From Actinomycetes bacterium (GTDB lineage: Bacteria; Actinomycetota; Acidimicrobiia; Spongiisociales; UBA5794): a stretch of 6,172 nt of DNA. Positions 1 through 5,740 of the stretch are shown one piece after another (position 1 is the first letter of the stretch; every line of letters begins with the position of its first letter). The notes below the pieces were generated by a model. That model saw only the letters and a list, made by a program, of their open reading frames with translations. It searched no databases and was not told the origin of the DNA. Location of the stretch: NCBI GenBank assembly GCA_023336765.1, contig JAMBLL010000075.1:1-6172 (forward strand). The letters are read 5' to 3'. A program made the translations under genes and the position numbers.

Positions 1-125
1 ACATGAACATGGACCACGACGCCACCATGGACCAGAACATGGACATGAACCAGAACCAGAACATGACAAGGGACGACTGCAACGATTCGAACACGGCCGC
101 GAACCACGGTCGTTGGGACGGCTAG
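1..125 (+). CDS. 3' end of a gene with a Met/Asp/Asn-rich C-terminal tail (partial)
   Basis: An open frame (codons beginning at base 3) enters from the left edge and stops at TAG 123-125, leaving 40 visible residues. They are strongly biased: MNMDHDATMDQNMDMNQNQN followed by a D/N/T/G-rich end. No domain is visible, so no function can be assigned from these residues. The composition and a MDH motif resemble the outer tail of the DUF5667 protein at 737-1675, and the stop lies 33 bp before the next sigma-factor gene. I infer that this is the end of a second exported or membrane protein of similar design, possibly from a tandem sigma/regulator pair. It could instead be an unrelated low-complexity tail. 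The coding call rests on amino-acid bias, the Met-codon hexamer pattern and the clean stop before the next gene. Confidence 0.55.
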   Translation, partial: MNMDHDATMDQNMDMNQNQNMTRDDCNDSNTAANHGRWDG

Positions 126-158
126 GGCAGTACCAACCAAGCGACGTACCCTTCCGAG

Positions 159-740
159 ATGGCCGCTCCCGCCCCCGATCTCGACGTGTTGGTAGATGGG
201 ATCCGAGAACGCTCAGAGGCAGCGTTCTCGGATCTCCATCACCTCATGTCCAACCGCTTGGTCTCCTTTGCATACGGCATGTTGCGTGATCGGCAGGCGG
301 CCGAGGACGCTGTCCAACAGGCCTTTCTCGAACTCGCGTCAACAGCACAATCATTCCGGGGTGACGGCAGATCGTTGAGATCATGGTTGTACCGCTCGGT
401 CCGGTTCAACTGTCTCGACGAGGTCCGCAGGAGGGAGAGACACCCGGAGCGGCCAACAGATGAGCTCCCCGACATCGCGTCGATGGACAGTGACATGGAA
501 CTTGGCGTCGACCCGATTCTCGAAATGGCGCTGCAGGAACTCAGCGAGCAGCAGCGAAGCATCATCATCCTCAAGCATGTCCTCGGCTTCTCCGGCGACG
601 AGATCGCACGGATACTCGGTTCGAACCGCGCTGCTGTGTACGCGTCTGCCGCACGAGCAGAACGACGGTTGAAGAAGCTCCTGACACCCGTCGAATCAGG
701 AGCGAGCGCGGCGTCTCAATGGGTGGAGAACAAACGATGA
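159..740 (+). CDS. ECF-type RNA polymerase sigma factor
   Basis: This 193-residue protein has the two-domain layout of extracytoplasmic-function sigma factors, which direct RNA polymerase to a small set of stress or envelope promoters. Sigma region 2 spans about residues 21-95, with the core-binding helix seen as AAEDAVQQAFLELA (47-60) and the -10-reading part as RSWLYRSVRFNCLDEVRRR. An acidic linker (100-120) leads to region 4 at about 122-175, whose helix-turn-helix reads FSGDEIARILGSNRAAVYASAARAERRLKKLL. Length is normal for the family. ATG at 159 is chosen because it precedes region 2 by a normal distance, but it lacks a clear Shine-Dalgarno; GTG at 186 is a shorter alternative. The stop overlaps the next start in ATGA (737-740), so it is probably translationally coupled to the DUF5667 protein. 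The promoter targets cannot be read from this sequence. Confidence 0.93.
   Translation: MAAPAPDLDVLVDGIRERSEAAFSDLHHLMSNRLVSFAYGMLRDRQAAEDAVQQAFLELASTAQSFRGDGRSLRSWLYRSVRFNCLDEVRRRERHPERPTDELPDIASMDSDMELGVDPILEMALQELSEQQRSIIILKHVLGFSGDEIARILGSNRAAVYASAARAERRLKKLLTPVESGASAASQWVENKR
722..728 (+). promoter_or_regulatory. Ribosome binding site deciding the DUF5667 gene start
   Basis: GGTGGAG lies 8 bp before the ATG at 737, inside the last codons of the sigma gene. It is well spaced for 737, whereas an ATG at 719 in the same frame would place it inside the coding region. This favours 737 as the start and translational coupling through the ATGA overlap. Confidence 0.7.
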
Positions 741-1675
741 ACCGGAACAACACAGACCTCACTGAACGCCTTAGATCTGCCTACGAGATCGAGATGAGTG
801 ACGCAACTCGCTCGAGCCAGATCTCAGCGATCTCTGCTGCTTTGAAGGATGCGCCAGAGCACGCACCCGCAGCGCCATCGATCGCTTCGGCATGGCGACG
901 CCGTTATGCAGCTGTGCTTGCCGCAGCCACGATATTCACTCCAGCGGCGGCGGCTGTTGCCGCGGAGGGAACGATCCCGGGAGATGTGCTGTATCCGCTC
1001 AAGCAGGTCACGGAGGATGTGCGCTCCGTGTTCGACCCGACGCTGGCAGCGAGGCATCGTGTGGAAGAAGCCAACGAGATGCACCAGATGGGATTCCCGC
1101 TCAGCGAGATCGAACGGATCATCACCGACGCGGACAGCGCCATCATCGAAGCTGGCGAACCTCCGGAACTTCGCAGCAGACTGATCGAACTGATGTCCGC
1201 CATGGGCATGGACCACATGGAGGAGGACATGATGGGGGCTGGCCGCAAGGGAACACCGCCAGAATCATCCACACCAGACGGAATGTCCGGTGCCAACAGC
1301 GACCAGATGTTCAGCACGTCGCCTGGCCACCGAGATCCGTCGATCGGACGCATCGATTCGGGCTCCCGCTACCAGGACATGATGACCGACGACGCTGGTG
1401 ACCGACGCTCCATGACCGATAGCGCCGGGTATGAAGACGACATGATGATGGGCGACATGTCGGGACGCGACGAGATGACCGGCGACACATCTGGCGAGAA
1501 CACCAACCACGATGACGGCACAGCGTCCAACGACTCGCAGGTCTCCGATCATGAATCCTCTCCACCCACGACGACTTGGGATTCGGGTGGCTCATGGGAC
1601 AGCGGTCAGGACGACACCGACTCCAGCCATGATGGCGGGGGCGAACGCGGCTCCGACGGATCCTGGAGTCCGTGA
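737..1675 (+). CDS. DUF5667-domain membrane protein with Met-rich tail, probable sigma-factor regulator
   Basis: The 312-residue product has an N-terminal, probably cytoplasmic segment (1-53), an RRR stop (54-56), one hydrophobic helix (about 57-76, YAAVLAAATIFTPAAAAVAA) and a DUF5667-like region (about 77-165) with the signature GTIPGDVLYPLKQVTEDVRS. A low-complexity tail rich in Met, Asp, Ser and Gly runs to the end. The RRR before the helix suggests the N-terminus is inside and DUF5667 plus tail outside. DUF5667 proteins commonly follow ECF sigma genes in Actinomycetota, so a membrane-bound regulator or anti-sigma partner of the upstream sigma factor is inferred. There is no zinc-finger HxxxCxxC; the protein contains no cysteine at all. 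Sixteen Met residues fall between 153 and 247, including MGMDHMEEDMM, similar to methionine motifs in copper-handling proteins. Metal binding is only a hypothesis. The C-terminal 60 residues are S/D/G-rich with repeated WDSG. Confidence 0.82.
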   Translation: MNRNNTDLTERLRSAYEIEMSDATRSSQISAISAALKDAPEHAPAAPSIASAWRRRYAAVLAAATIFTPAAAAVAAEGTIPGDVLYPLKQVTEDVRSVFDPTLAARHRVEEANEMHQMGFPLSEIERIITDADSAIIEAGEPPELRSRLIELMSAMGMDHMEEDMMGAGRKGTPPESSTPDGMSGANSDQMFSTSPGHRDPSIGRIDSGSRYQDMMTDDAGDRRSMTDSAGYEDDMMMGDMSGRDEMTGDTSGENTNHDDGTASNDSQVSDHESSPPTTTWDSGGSWDSGQDDTDSSHDGGGERGSDGSWSP

Positions 1676-1776
1676 CCTCGACTGACCCTGAGAAGCCGGT
1701 CCGATAGATCGATTGTCGACCAGGGATCGTGTGCGGGTCGATCAGATGCAACCGAATCCAGTGCTCGGGGGTTCTA

Positions 1777-1782
1777 TATGGT
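1777..1782 (+). promoter_or_regulatory. Possible -10 element for the second sigma operon
   Basis: TATGGT in the 107-bp gap after the DUF5667 gene fits the TAnnnT -10 pattern. It would place transcription start near 1789-1792, close to the in-frame ATG at 1792, giving a leaderless or nearly leaderless message; this would fit the lack of a good Shine-Dalgarno here. No convincing -35 hexamer is seen, so the call is weak. The rest of the gap (1676-1776) shows no gene or clear terminator. Confidence 0.25.
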
Positions 1783-2328
1783 ATGAGAACCATGAGCATC
1801 ACAGGTGATACCGATGTGAGACGCCGAATCGTTGACGATCTCGACGATGGATTCACACTGCTCGTTGAGCGCTACCAGGGAGGGATCTATTCAGGGGCGC
1901 TGAGACTGACACGCTCCAGAGAAGATGCCAGAGATGTCGCCCAGGACACCTTCCTTCGGGCATATCGGGCACTCGGAACATACGACAGACAGCGGATCGA
2001 GACACTCGCAGTGAAACCGTGGCTATGGACGATCACTCTCAATTTGTGCCGTTCGAGGGCGAAACGGGCCAAACCGACTCGCCTACTGGCGCAACGAGAG
2101 TCTCTCTCAACGAATGACGCCCCACACTTCGACGAGCGCGAATGGAACCTTCGGCTGGCGGCCCTGTCCAACCCGCAGAGGACCGCTGTGGTACTCCGCC
2201 ATGTCGGAGACCTGTCCATTGGAGAGATAGCGTCGATCACCGGCAGGCCGGAAGGCACCATCAAGACAGATATTTCGCGCGGACTCTCGAAGCTCCGCAC
2301 GATCATGGAAGAAGAGGAATCCGTATGA
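1783..2328 (+). CDS. ECF-type RNA polymerase sigma factor coupled to an alkyltransferase
   Basis: This is a second ECF sigma factor, 181 residues from ATG 1783. Region 2 spans about residues 23-95 (FTLLVERYQGGIYSGALRL, then SREDARDVAQDTFLRAYRAL and the basic end KPWLWTITLNLCRSRAKR). Region 4 spans about 124-175, with the helix-turn-helix LSIGEIASITGRPEGTIKTD followed by ISRGLSKLR. It is closer to the classic ECF consensus than the sigma factor at 159-740, and the two are clearly divergent. ATG 1792, three codons later, is an equally possible start; GTG 1729 is in frame but adds residues unlike the family. The last bases overlap the next gene in ATGA (2325-2328). That position is usually filled by an anti-sigma gene, but here it holds a DNA-repair methyltransferase. 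This suggests the sigma factor serves an alkylation or genotoxic-stress regulon, which is inference from context. Confidence 0.93.
   Translation: MRTMSITGDTDVRRRIVDDLDDGFTLLVERYQGGIYSGALRLTRSREDARDVAQDTFLRAYRALGTYDRQRIETLAVKPWLWTITLNLCRSRAKRAKPTRLLAQRESLSTNDAPHFDEREWNLRLAALSNPQRTAVVLRHVGDLSIGEIASITGRPEGTIKTDISRGLSKLRTIMEEEESV
2311..2317 (+). promoter_or_regulatory. Ribosome binding site of the alkyltransferase gene
   Basis: GAAGAGG lies 7 bp before ATG 2325, within the final Glu codons of the sigma gene. Together with the ATGA overlap it fixes 2325 as the start and supports coupled translation of sigma factor and alkyltransferase. Confidence 0.65.
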
Positions 2329-2906
2329 CCGAAGTCGATGATCTGCTTGCTGGAATAGCAGTCCGGCCACCCGCCGACCTCGAGCGAACGACGCTCATCA
2401 CCGCAGGAGCAGCGGACCAGGTGGCGACGACGGACAGTCCTTTCGGGCTGCTGTGGATCTCGTGGAGCCCGATCGGGGTGACCGGGGTGACTCCCATCTT
2501 CTCGTGCCGTACGGTCGACGACTTCATGGAGATACACAGGCGGAACACCTATGTCGCAGACCGGTTGCCTATGGATCTGGCGAGCCAGGTCGATGAGGCC
2601 CTCGAGCACGGCACGACCCCGGAGTTCCCTGTCGACCTGCGCGGCATCGCCGACTTCCAGGGTTCGGTCCTCCAGGCATGCCGACAGATACAACCCGGAA
2701 CGGTGCGGTCCTACGGATGGGTCGCGGACGCACTCTCCAACCCGGGGGCGGTGCGTGCCGTGGGTACGGCACTCGGACACAATCCGATCCCACTCCTCAT
2801 CCCGTGCCACCGGGTCGTGCGTTCGGACGGATCGATCGGCAACTACGCGTTCGGCCCGGAGATGAAACACGACCTGCTCGTCGCAGAAGGAGCGATATTG
2901 GCATGA
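2325..2906 (+). CDS. ogt: Methylated-DNA-protein-cysteine S-methyltransferase (O6-alkylguanine-DNA alkyltransferase)
   Basis: The family transfers an alkyl group from O6-alkylguanine in DNA to its own cysteine in a single-use repair reaction. The 193-residue protein keeps the known active parts: IPCHRVV with acceptor Cys161, the DNA-binding helices around TVRSYGWVADAL (Tyr130), the arginine finger in RAVG (Arg144), Asn153 in HNPIP, and Glu188 in LLVAEGA. VDLRGIADFQGSVLQACRQI (103-122) opens the catalytic domain, and residues about 37-100 match the N-terminal fold of Ogt-type enzymes (SPFGLLWISWSPIGV). The first 35 or so residues (MTEVDDLLAGIAVRPPADLE onward) are not part of the usual enzyme and could be a sigma-contacting segment; that is speculation. 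It lacks the N-terminal zinc domain and AraC part of Ada, so an Ada-style activator is not expected. It is ATGA-coupled to an ECF sigma factor. The symbol ogt is by family; orthology is not tested. Confidence 0.9.
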   Translation: MTEVDDLLAGIAVRPPADLERTTLITAGAADQVATTDSPFGLLWISWSPIGVTGVTPIFSCRTVDDFMEIHRRNTYVADRLPMDLASQVDEALEHGTTPEFPVDLRGIADFQGSVLQACRQIQPGTVRSYGWVADALSNPGAVRAVGTALGHNPIPLLIPCHRVVRSDGSIGNYAFGPEMKHDLLVAEGAILA

Positions 2907-2910
2907 TGAG

Positions 2911-2979
2911 TTGACAGTTGACAGTTGACAGTTCACAGTTTCGGATTCCGACTGTGTACTGAAAACTGTCAACTGTTTA
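2911..2979. repeat. Inverted-repeat element built from four forward and four reverse 7-bp units
   Basis: Bases 2911-2938 are four head-to-tail heptamers (TTGACAG three times, then TTCACAG). After a 13-bp spacer containing the palindrome TCGGA-T-TCCGA (2941-2951), bases 2952-2979 are four heptamers in reverse sense (CTGTGTA, CTGAAAA, CTGTCAA, CTGTTTA). Together they can fold as one imperfect hairpin. The odd fourth forward unit is matched by the odd first reverse unit, as expected for a conserved stem. It fills most of the 84-bp gap between the alkyltransferase and the desulfurase-like gene, ending 11 bp before the latter's ATG. No T-run follows, so it is not a standard terminator; it may be a dispersed repeat or a leader structure. 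Confidence 0.8.
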
Positions 2980-2990
2980 CTCTTCTCCCC

Positions 2991-4667
2991 ATGAAACTCA
3001 TCGAGACTATTCGCGATTCGGTCATCGGCACCAGGAACGTCGTACCGGGGCCATTCGGACCGCGACGAGTCACGTACGCCGATTACACGGCGTCTGGTCG
3101 ATCACTCGGGTTCATCGAGGACTACATCCGCGATGTCGTGATGCCTCTGTATGCCAACACCCACACGGAGTCCTCGGGAACCGGGTTGCAGACCTCAAAA
3201 TTTCGCGAGGATGCACGAGAGATCATCCGCAGATGTGTCGAGGCTGACGAAAACCATGCTGTGTTATTCGTTGGTTCAGGGTGCACAGGTGCCATCGACA
3301 GGATGATCCGAATCCTCGGTCTGAGCATCCCCCGCACACTCGATGACACCTACCACTTCACTGACATGATCCCTGAATCCGAACGCCCCATCGTCTTCAT
3401 CGGGCCATTCGAGCATCACTCGAACGAACTTCCGTGGCGAGAATCGATCGCACAGGTTGTCAAGATCGGTGAGGACAGGGACGGTCACATCGATCAGGAA
3501 GAACTCGAGGCGCAACTGCTCAGGTACCGGGACAGATCGATGCTGATCGGATCGTTCTCCGCAGCGTCGAACGTCACTGGGATCATCTCGGATACGCACG
3601 GGATAACGAGCCTCCTGCATCGCTACGGCGCACTTTCATTCTGGGACTTCGCAGCAGCAGCACCCTATGTCGCGATCGACATGACTCCCGAGGATCACCC
3701 AGATGCCCACAAGGATGCCATCTTCATCTCAACGCACAAACTCATCGGAGGGCCGGGCACACCGGGACTTCTCATCGCCCGTAAGGAACTCTTCACCAAC
3801 GCGGTCCCCGGAATTCCGGGAGGCGGCACCGTTGCGTTCGTGAGGCCGGACTCGCACGAGTACCTCGCAGATATCGAACACCGAGAAGAAGGAGGCACCC
3901 CGGCCATCATCGAGTCCATCCGTGCCGGACTCGTGTTCCAACTCAAAGAGGCAGTGGGATCTGAACGGATCCGATCCCTCGAGGAGAGCTTCATCGACAG
4001 GGCGATCTCGTCGTGGCAGAAAAACCCGAACCTCGAGATCCTGGGCAACCCCGATGCCGAGCGATTGAGCATCGTCTCGTTCGTGGTCAAGCACCACGAC
4101 CAGTACCTTCACCACAACTTCGTGGTGTCTCTGCTCAACGATCTCTTCGGAATCCAATCGCGGGGCGGATGCTCATGTGCAGGACCATACGGCCACACAC
4201 TCCTTGGTATCGACGAGGCGCACTCCCACGACATCGCTGATGAGGTCATCCTGGGATGCGAAGGAATCAAGCCAGGATGGATCCGGGTCAACTTCAACTA
4301 CTTCATCTCGGAAGCCGTCTTCGACTTCATCGTCGAGGCTGTGAACCTCATCGCGACGTTTGGCTGGAAGCTGCTCCCCTGGTACCGATTCGACGTTGAG
4401 ACCGCCGGATGGGAACACGTCGACGGACGCGGCCACATGCCGTTCACACTGTTCGATATCGACTATTCACATGGGGAACTGAGCTACGAAGCTGCGCCTG
4501 AAGTCGCGGATGACTACGAACTCGCCAGTTACATCACTGAGGCCAAAGAACTGTTCGAGTCGATCGATCCGTCGACTGGTCCTTCTGCAGCACCACTGCA
4601 CGCGACAGCTTCCTTCGAGGATCTTCGCTGGTTCCTGCTCCCGGAAGACGTTCGCAGCGGTGAGTGA
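2991..4667 (+). CDS. Class V aminotransferase-fold PLP enzyme, cysteine desulfurase-like
   Basis: This 558-residue protein belongs to the PLP-dependent class V aminotransferase/SufS-like group, which handles cysteine sulfur or related beta/gamma chemistry. Seen in order: the substrate-side start YADYTASGRSL, the NTHTESSGTG loop, GSGCTGAIDRMI (cofactor phosphate region), FEHHSNELPW (His142/His143), the pyridine-contacting Asp219 in FWDFAAAAPYV, Schiff-base Lys250 in STHKLIGGPGTPG, and SRGGCSCAGPYGH. Cys396 aligns with the SufS catalytic Cys (R-x-G-H-H-C in SufS), and Cys394 replaces a His. It is about 150 residues longer than typical SufS, with a C-terminal extension from about 460. ATG 2991 is chosen because the open frame upstream is translated repeat; there is no Shine-Dalgarno, and the leader just before ATG is pyrimidine-rich. 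No Fe-S assembly genes are nearby, so the sulfur acceptor is unknown. It overlaps the next gene by 8 bp. Confidence 0.85.
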   Translation: MKLIETIRDSVIGTRNVVPGPFGPRRVTYADYTASGRSLGFIEDYIRDVVMPLYANTHTESSGTGLQTSKFREDAREIIRRCVEADENHAVLFVGSGCTGAIDRMIRILGLSIPRTLDDTYHFTDMIPESERPIVFIGPFEHHSNELPWRESIAQVVKIGEDRDGHIDQEELEAQLLRYRDRSMLIGSFSAASNVTGIISDTHGITSLLHRYGALSFWDFAAAAPYVAIDMTPEDHPDAHKDAIFISTHKLIGGPGTPGLLIARKELFTNAVPGIPGGGTVAFVRPDSHEYLADIEHREEGGTPAIIESIRAGLVFQLKEAVGSERIRSLEESFIDRAISSWQKNPNLEILGNPDAERLSIVSFVVKHHDQYLHHNFVVSLLNDLFGIQSRGGCSCAGPYGHTLLGIDEAHSHDIADEVILGCEGIKPGWIRVNFNYFISEAVFDFIVEAVNLIATFGWKLLPWYRFDVETAGWEHVDGRGHMPFTLFDIDYSHGELSYEAAPEVADDYELASYITEAKELFESIDPSTGPSAAPLHATASFEDLRWFLLPEDVRSGE

Positions 4668-5550
4668 CTCGGCACCGCTCTGGTTCACTGAATCGCTAGC
4701 CGCTGAGCCGACCGAACACGAGATCTCTGTTGAGGGCACCCCGATCAGGTATCTGTCGTGGGGCGAGAGCGGCAAGCCAGGGCTTGTGTTCGTCCACGGA
4801 GGTGCAGCACATGCGCAATGGTGGTCGTTCATTGCCCCGATGTTCACCGAGAATTGGCATCCGGTAGCTCTCCACCTATCCGGCCATGGAGACTCAGGTC
4901 GCCGGGACTCCTACTCGCATGAGATGTGGGCCAGCGAGGTCATAGCGGTGTCTCGAGATGCCGGGTTTCCCGGTCCCCCGGTTGTGGTCGGACACAGCCT
5001 TGGCGGAATGGTCACCATCCAGACCGCTGCAACCTACGGCGATGATCTTGCGGGCGCCGTGATCGTTGATGCACCGGTGAGACGACCGAGCCCTGAATCC
5101 GAGGAGGGCCGCTCAGGTAGGGCCTTTCGCGCTCCTGGTGCGTACCCGACCCTCGAAGAGGCGATGGGCCACTTCCGTTTGATCCCACCTCAACCGTGTG
5201 AGAACGACTATATCGTCGACTACATCGCACAGAACTCGCTCCATGAGACTGAGGCAGGGTGGACATGGAAGTTCGACCCGAGCCTCTTTCGGGGAACACT
5301 TGTGCCGTTGAGGGATCAGCTCGCCTCGGTCCGGTGCCGGGTTGCGCTGTTCACTGGCGACAAGTCGGTCGTCGTGCCACCCGATACCGCCCAGTACATG
5401 TACGAACTCATGGGCAGGGTGGCCCCGGTGATATCGATACCCGAGGCTCACCATCACCTGACGCTCGACCAGCCACTCGCATTCGTGGCTGCCCTGCGAA
5501 CACTCCTCGCCGACTGGAATCACTCGATAGGATTCTCAAGAGACGCGTAG
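4660..5550 (+). CDS. Alpha/beta-hydrolase fold enzyme
   Basis: This 296-residue protein shows the full alpha/beta-hydrolase pattern: the oxyanion HGG after a beta strand (GLVFVHGGAAHAQWW, His46-Gly47), a nucleophile elbow GHSLGG with Ser113, an acid at Asp234 in LFTGDKSVVVPP, and the catalytic His within PEAHHHLTLDQP (264-266). A cap region lies between about 140 and 215. The likely reaction is hydrolysis of an ester, lactone or similar bond; the substrate cannot be told. The Ser nucleophile argues against a haloalkane dehalogenase, which uses Asp. There is no signal peptide, so it is cytoplasmic. GTG 4660 is chosen because it starts next to the fold and gives an 8-bp overlap with the upstream stop; the open frame extends back to 4510, but those residues lie inside the preceding gene and look unnatural. 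Co-transcription with the PLP enzyme is likely. Confidence 0.88.
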   Translation: MSDSAPLWFTESLAAEPTEHEISVEGTPIRYLSWGESGKPGLVFVHGGAAHAQWWSFIAPMFTENWHPVALHLSGHGDSGRRDSYSHEMWASEVIAVSRDAGFPGPPVVVGHSLGGMVTIQTAATYGDDLAGAVIVDAPVRRPSPESEEGRSGRAFRAPGAYPTLEEAMGHFRLIPPQPCENDYIVDYIAQNSLHETEAGWTWKFDPSLFRGTLVPLRDQLASVRCRVALFTGDKSVVVPPDTAQYMYELMGRVAPVISIPEAHHHLTLDQPLAFVAALRTLLADWNHSIGFSRDA

Positions 5551-5561
5551 AAGACTCAGAC

Positions 5562-5614
5562 GTCCCCCTTTCAAGGGGGACTGCAGAGGAGCGTCAGCGA
5601 CGATGCAGGGGGAT
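5562..5614 (+). repeat. Palindromic repeat copy A (GTCCCCCTT hairpin plus second hairpin)
   Basis: It begins with a perfect 9-bp palindrome, GTCCCCCTT (5562-5570) and AAGGGGGAC (5573-5581), 12 bp after the hydrolase stop. A second small hairpin follows (CTGCA 5581-5585 with TGCAG 5604-5608; inner CGTC-AGC-GACG), ending in GGGGGAT (5608-5614). Copy C downstream of the DUF559 gene has the same order of parts, and copy B is inverted. The first hairpin could stop transcription weakly, but it has no T-tract. Confidence 0.8.
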
Positions 5615-5646
5615 AACGCGATAGCCAACTGGTCTTGTGCCGCTTG

Positions 5647-5695
5647 GCGTATCCCCCTCGCTCGAAGACTCGCTCGTCCCCCTTAAAAGGGGGAC
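5647..5695 (-). repeat. Palindromic repeat copy B, inverted relative to copy A
   Basis: Read on the minus strand this copy has the order of copy A: a perfect palindrome (GTCCCCCTT 5676-5684 and AAGGGGGAC 5687-5695), a short insert with the direct repeat CTCGCTCG (5658-5665 and 5670-5677 allowing one base difference), and the GGGGGAT end (5651-5657 reversed). GCGTATCCCCC (5647-5657) pairs with GGGGGATAACGC (5608-5619) of copy A except for one extra base, so A and B form a nested inverted structure around about 27 bp of unique sequence. Confidence 0.75.
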
Positions 5696-5740
5696 GCCTG
5701 AGGGCCGGTTCGTGTCAGAGGTGCGTGATACAACGGGGGC

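Noticed and set aside
719..736. ATG 719 as start of the DUF5667 gene
   Set aside because: ATG 737 has a well-spaced GGTGGAG and forms ATGA with the sigma stop; 719 has neither.
904..1353. Open frames of about 150 codons on the minus strand and other plus frames over the DUF5667 gene
   Set aside because: They are shadows in GC-rich coding sequence; only the 737-1675 frame shows a membrane helix and the DUF5667 signature.
2142..2324. Upstream extension of the alkyltransferase frame into the sigma gene
   Set aside because: These residues overlap sigma region 4 and are not family-like; ATG 2325 has a good ribosome site.
2325..2906. Ada-type transcription activator
   Set aside because: The zinc-binding N-terminal domain and AraC-type helix-turn-helix of Ada are absent; only the Ogt-type part is present.
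1887..2972. A 361-codon open frame on the minus strand
   Set aside because: It lies across the second sigma gene and the alkyltransferase, both of which have clear family motifs in the plus frame. Its translation has no recognisable motif and its start is read from the heptamer repeat.
2911..2979. Heptamer array as a CRISPR array
   Set aside because: Units are 7 bp with no spacers and face each other; no cas gene is present.
2925..2990. TTG 2925 as start of the PLP enzyme
   Set aside because: The added 22 residues are just translated heptamer repeat and have no family match.
4510..4659. Upstream extension of the hydrolase frame to ATG 4510
   Set aside because: It would overlap the PLP enzyme gene by about 158 bp, and its residues are Arg/Ser-rich shadow sequence; GTG 4660 fits the fold.
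5562..5581. GTCCCCCTT/AAGGGGGAC hairpin as an ordinary rho-independent terminator
   Set aside because: No T-tract follows, the palindrome has almost no loop, and the same unit recurs in both orientations with extra parts, which fits a dispersed repeat better.
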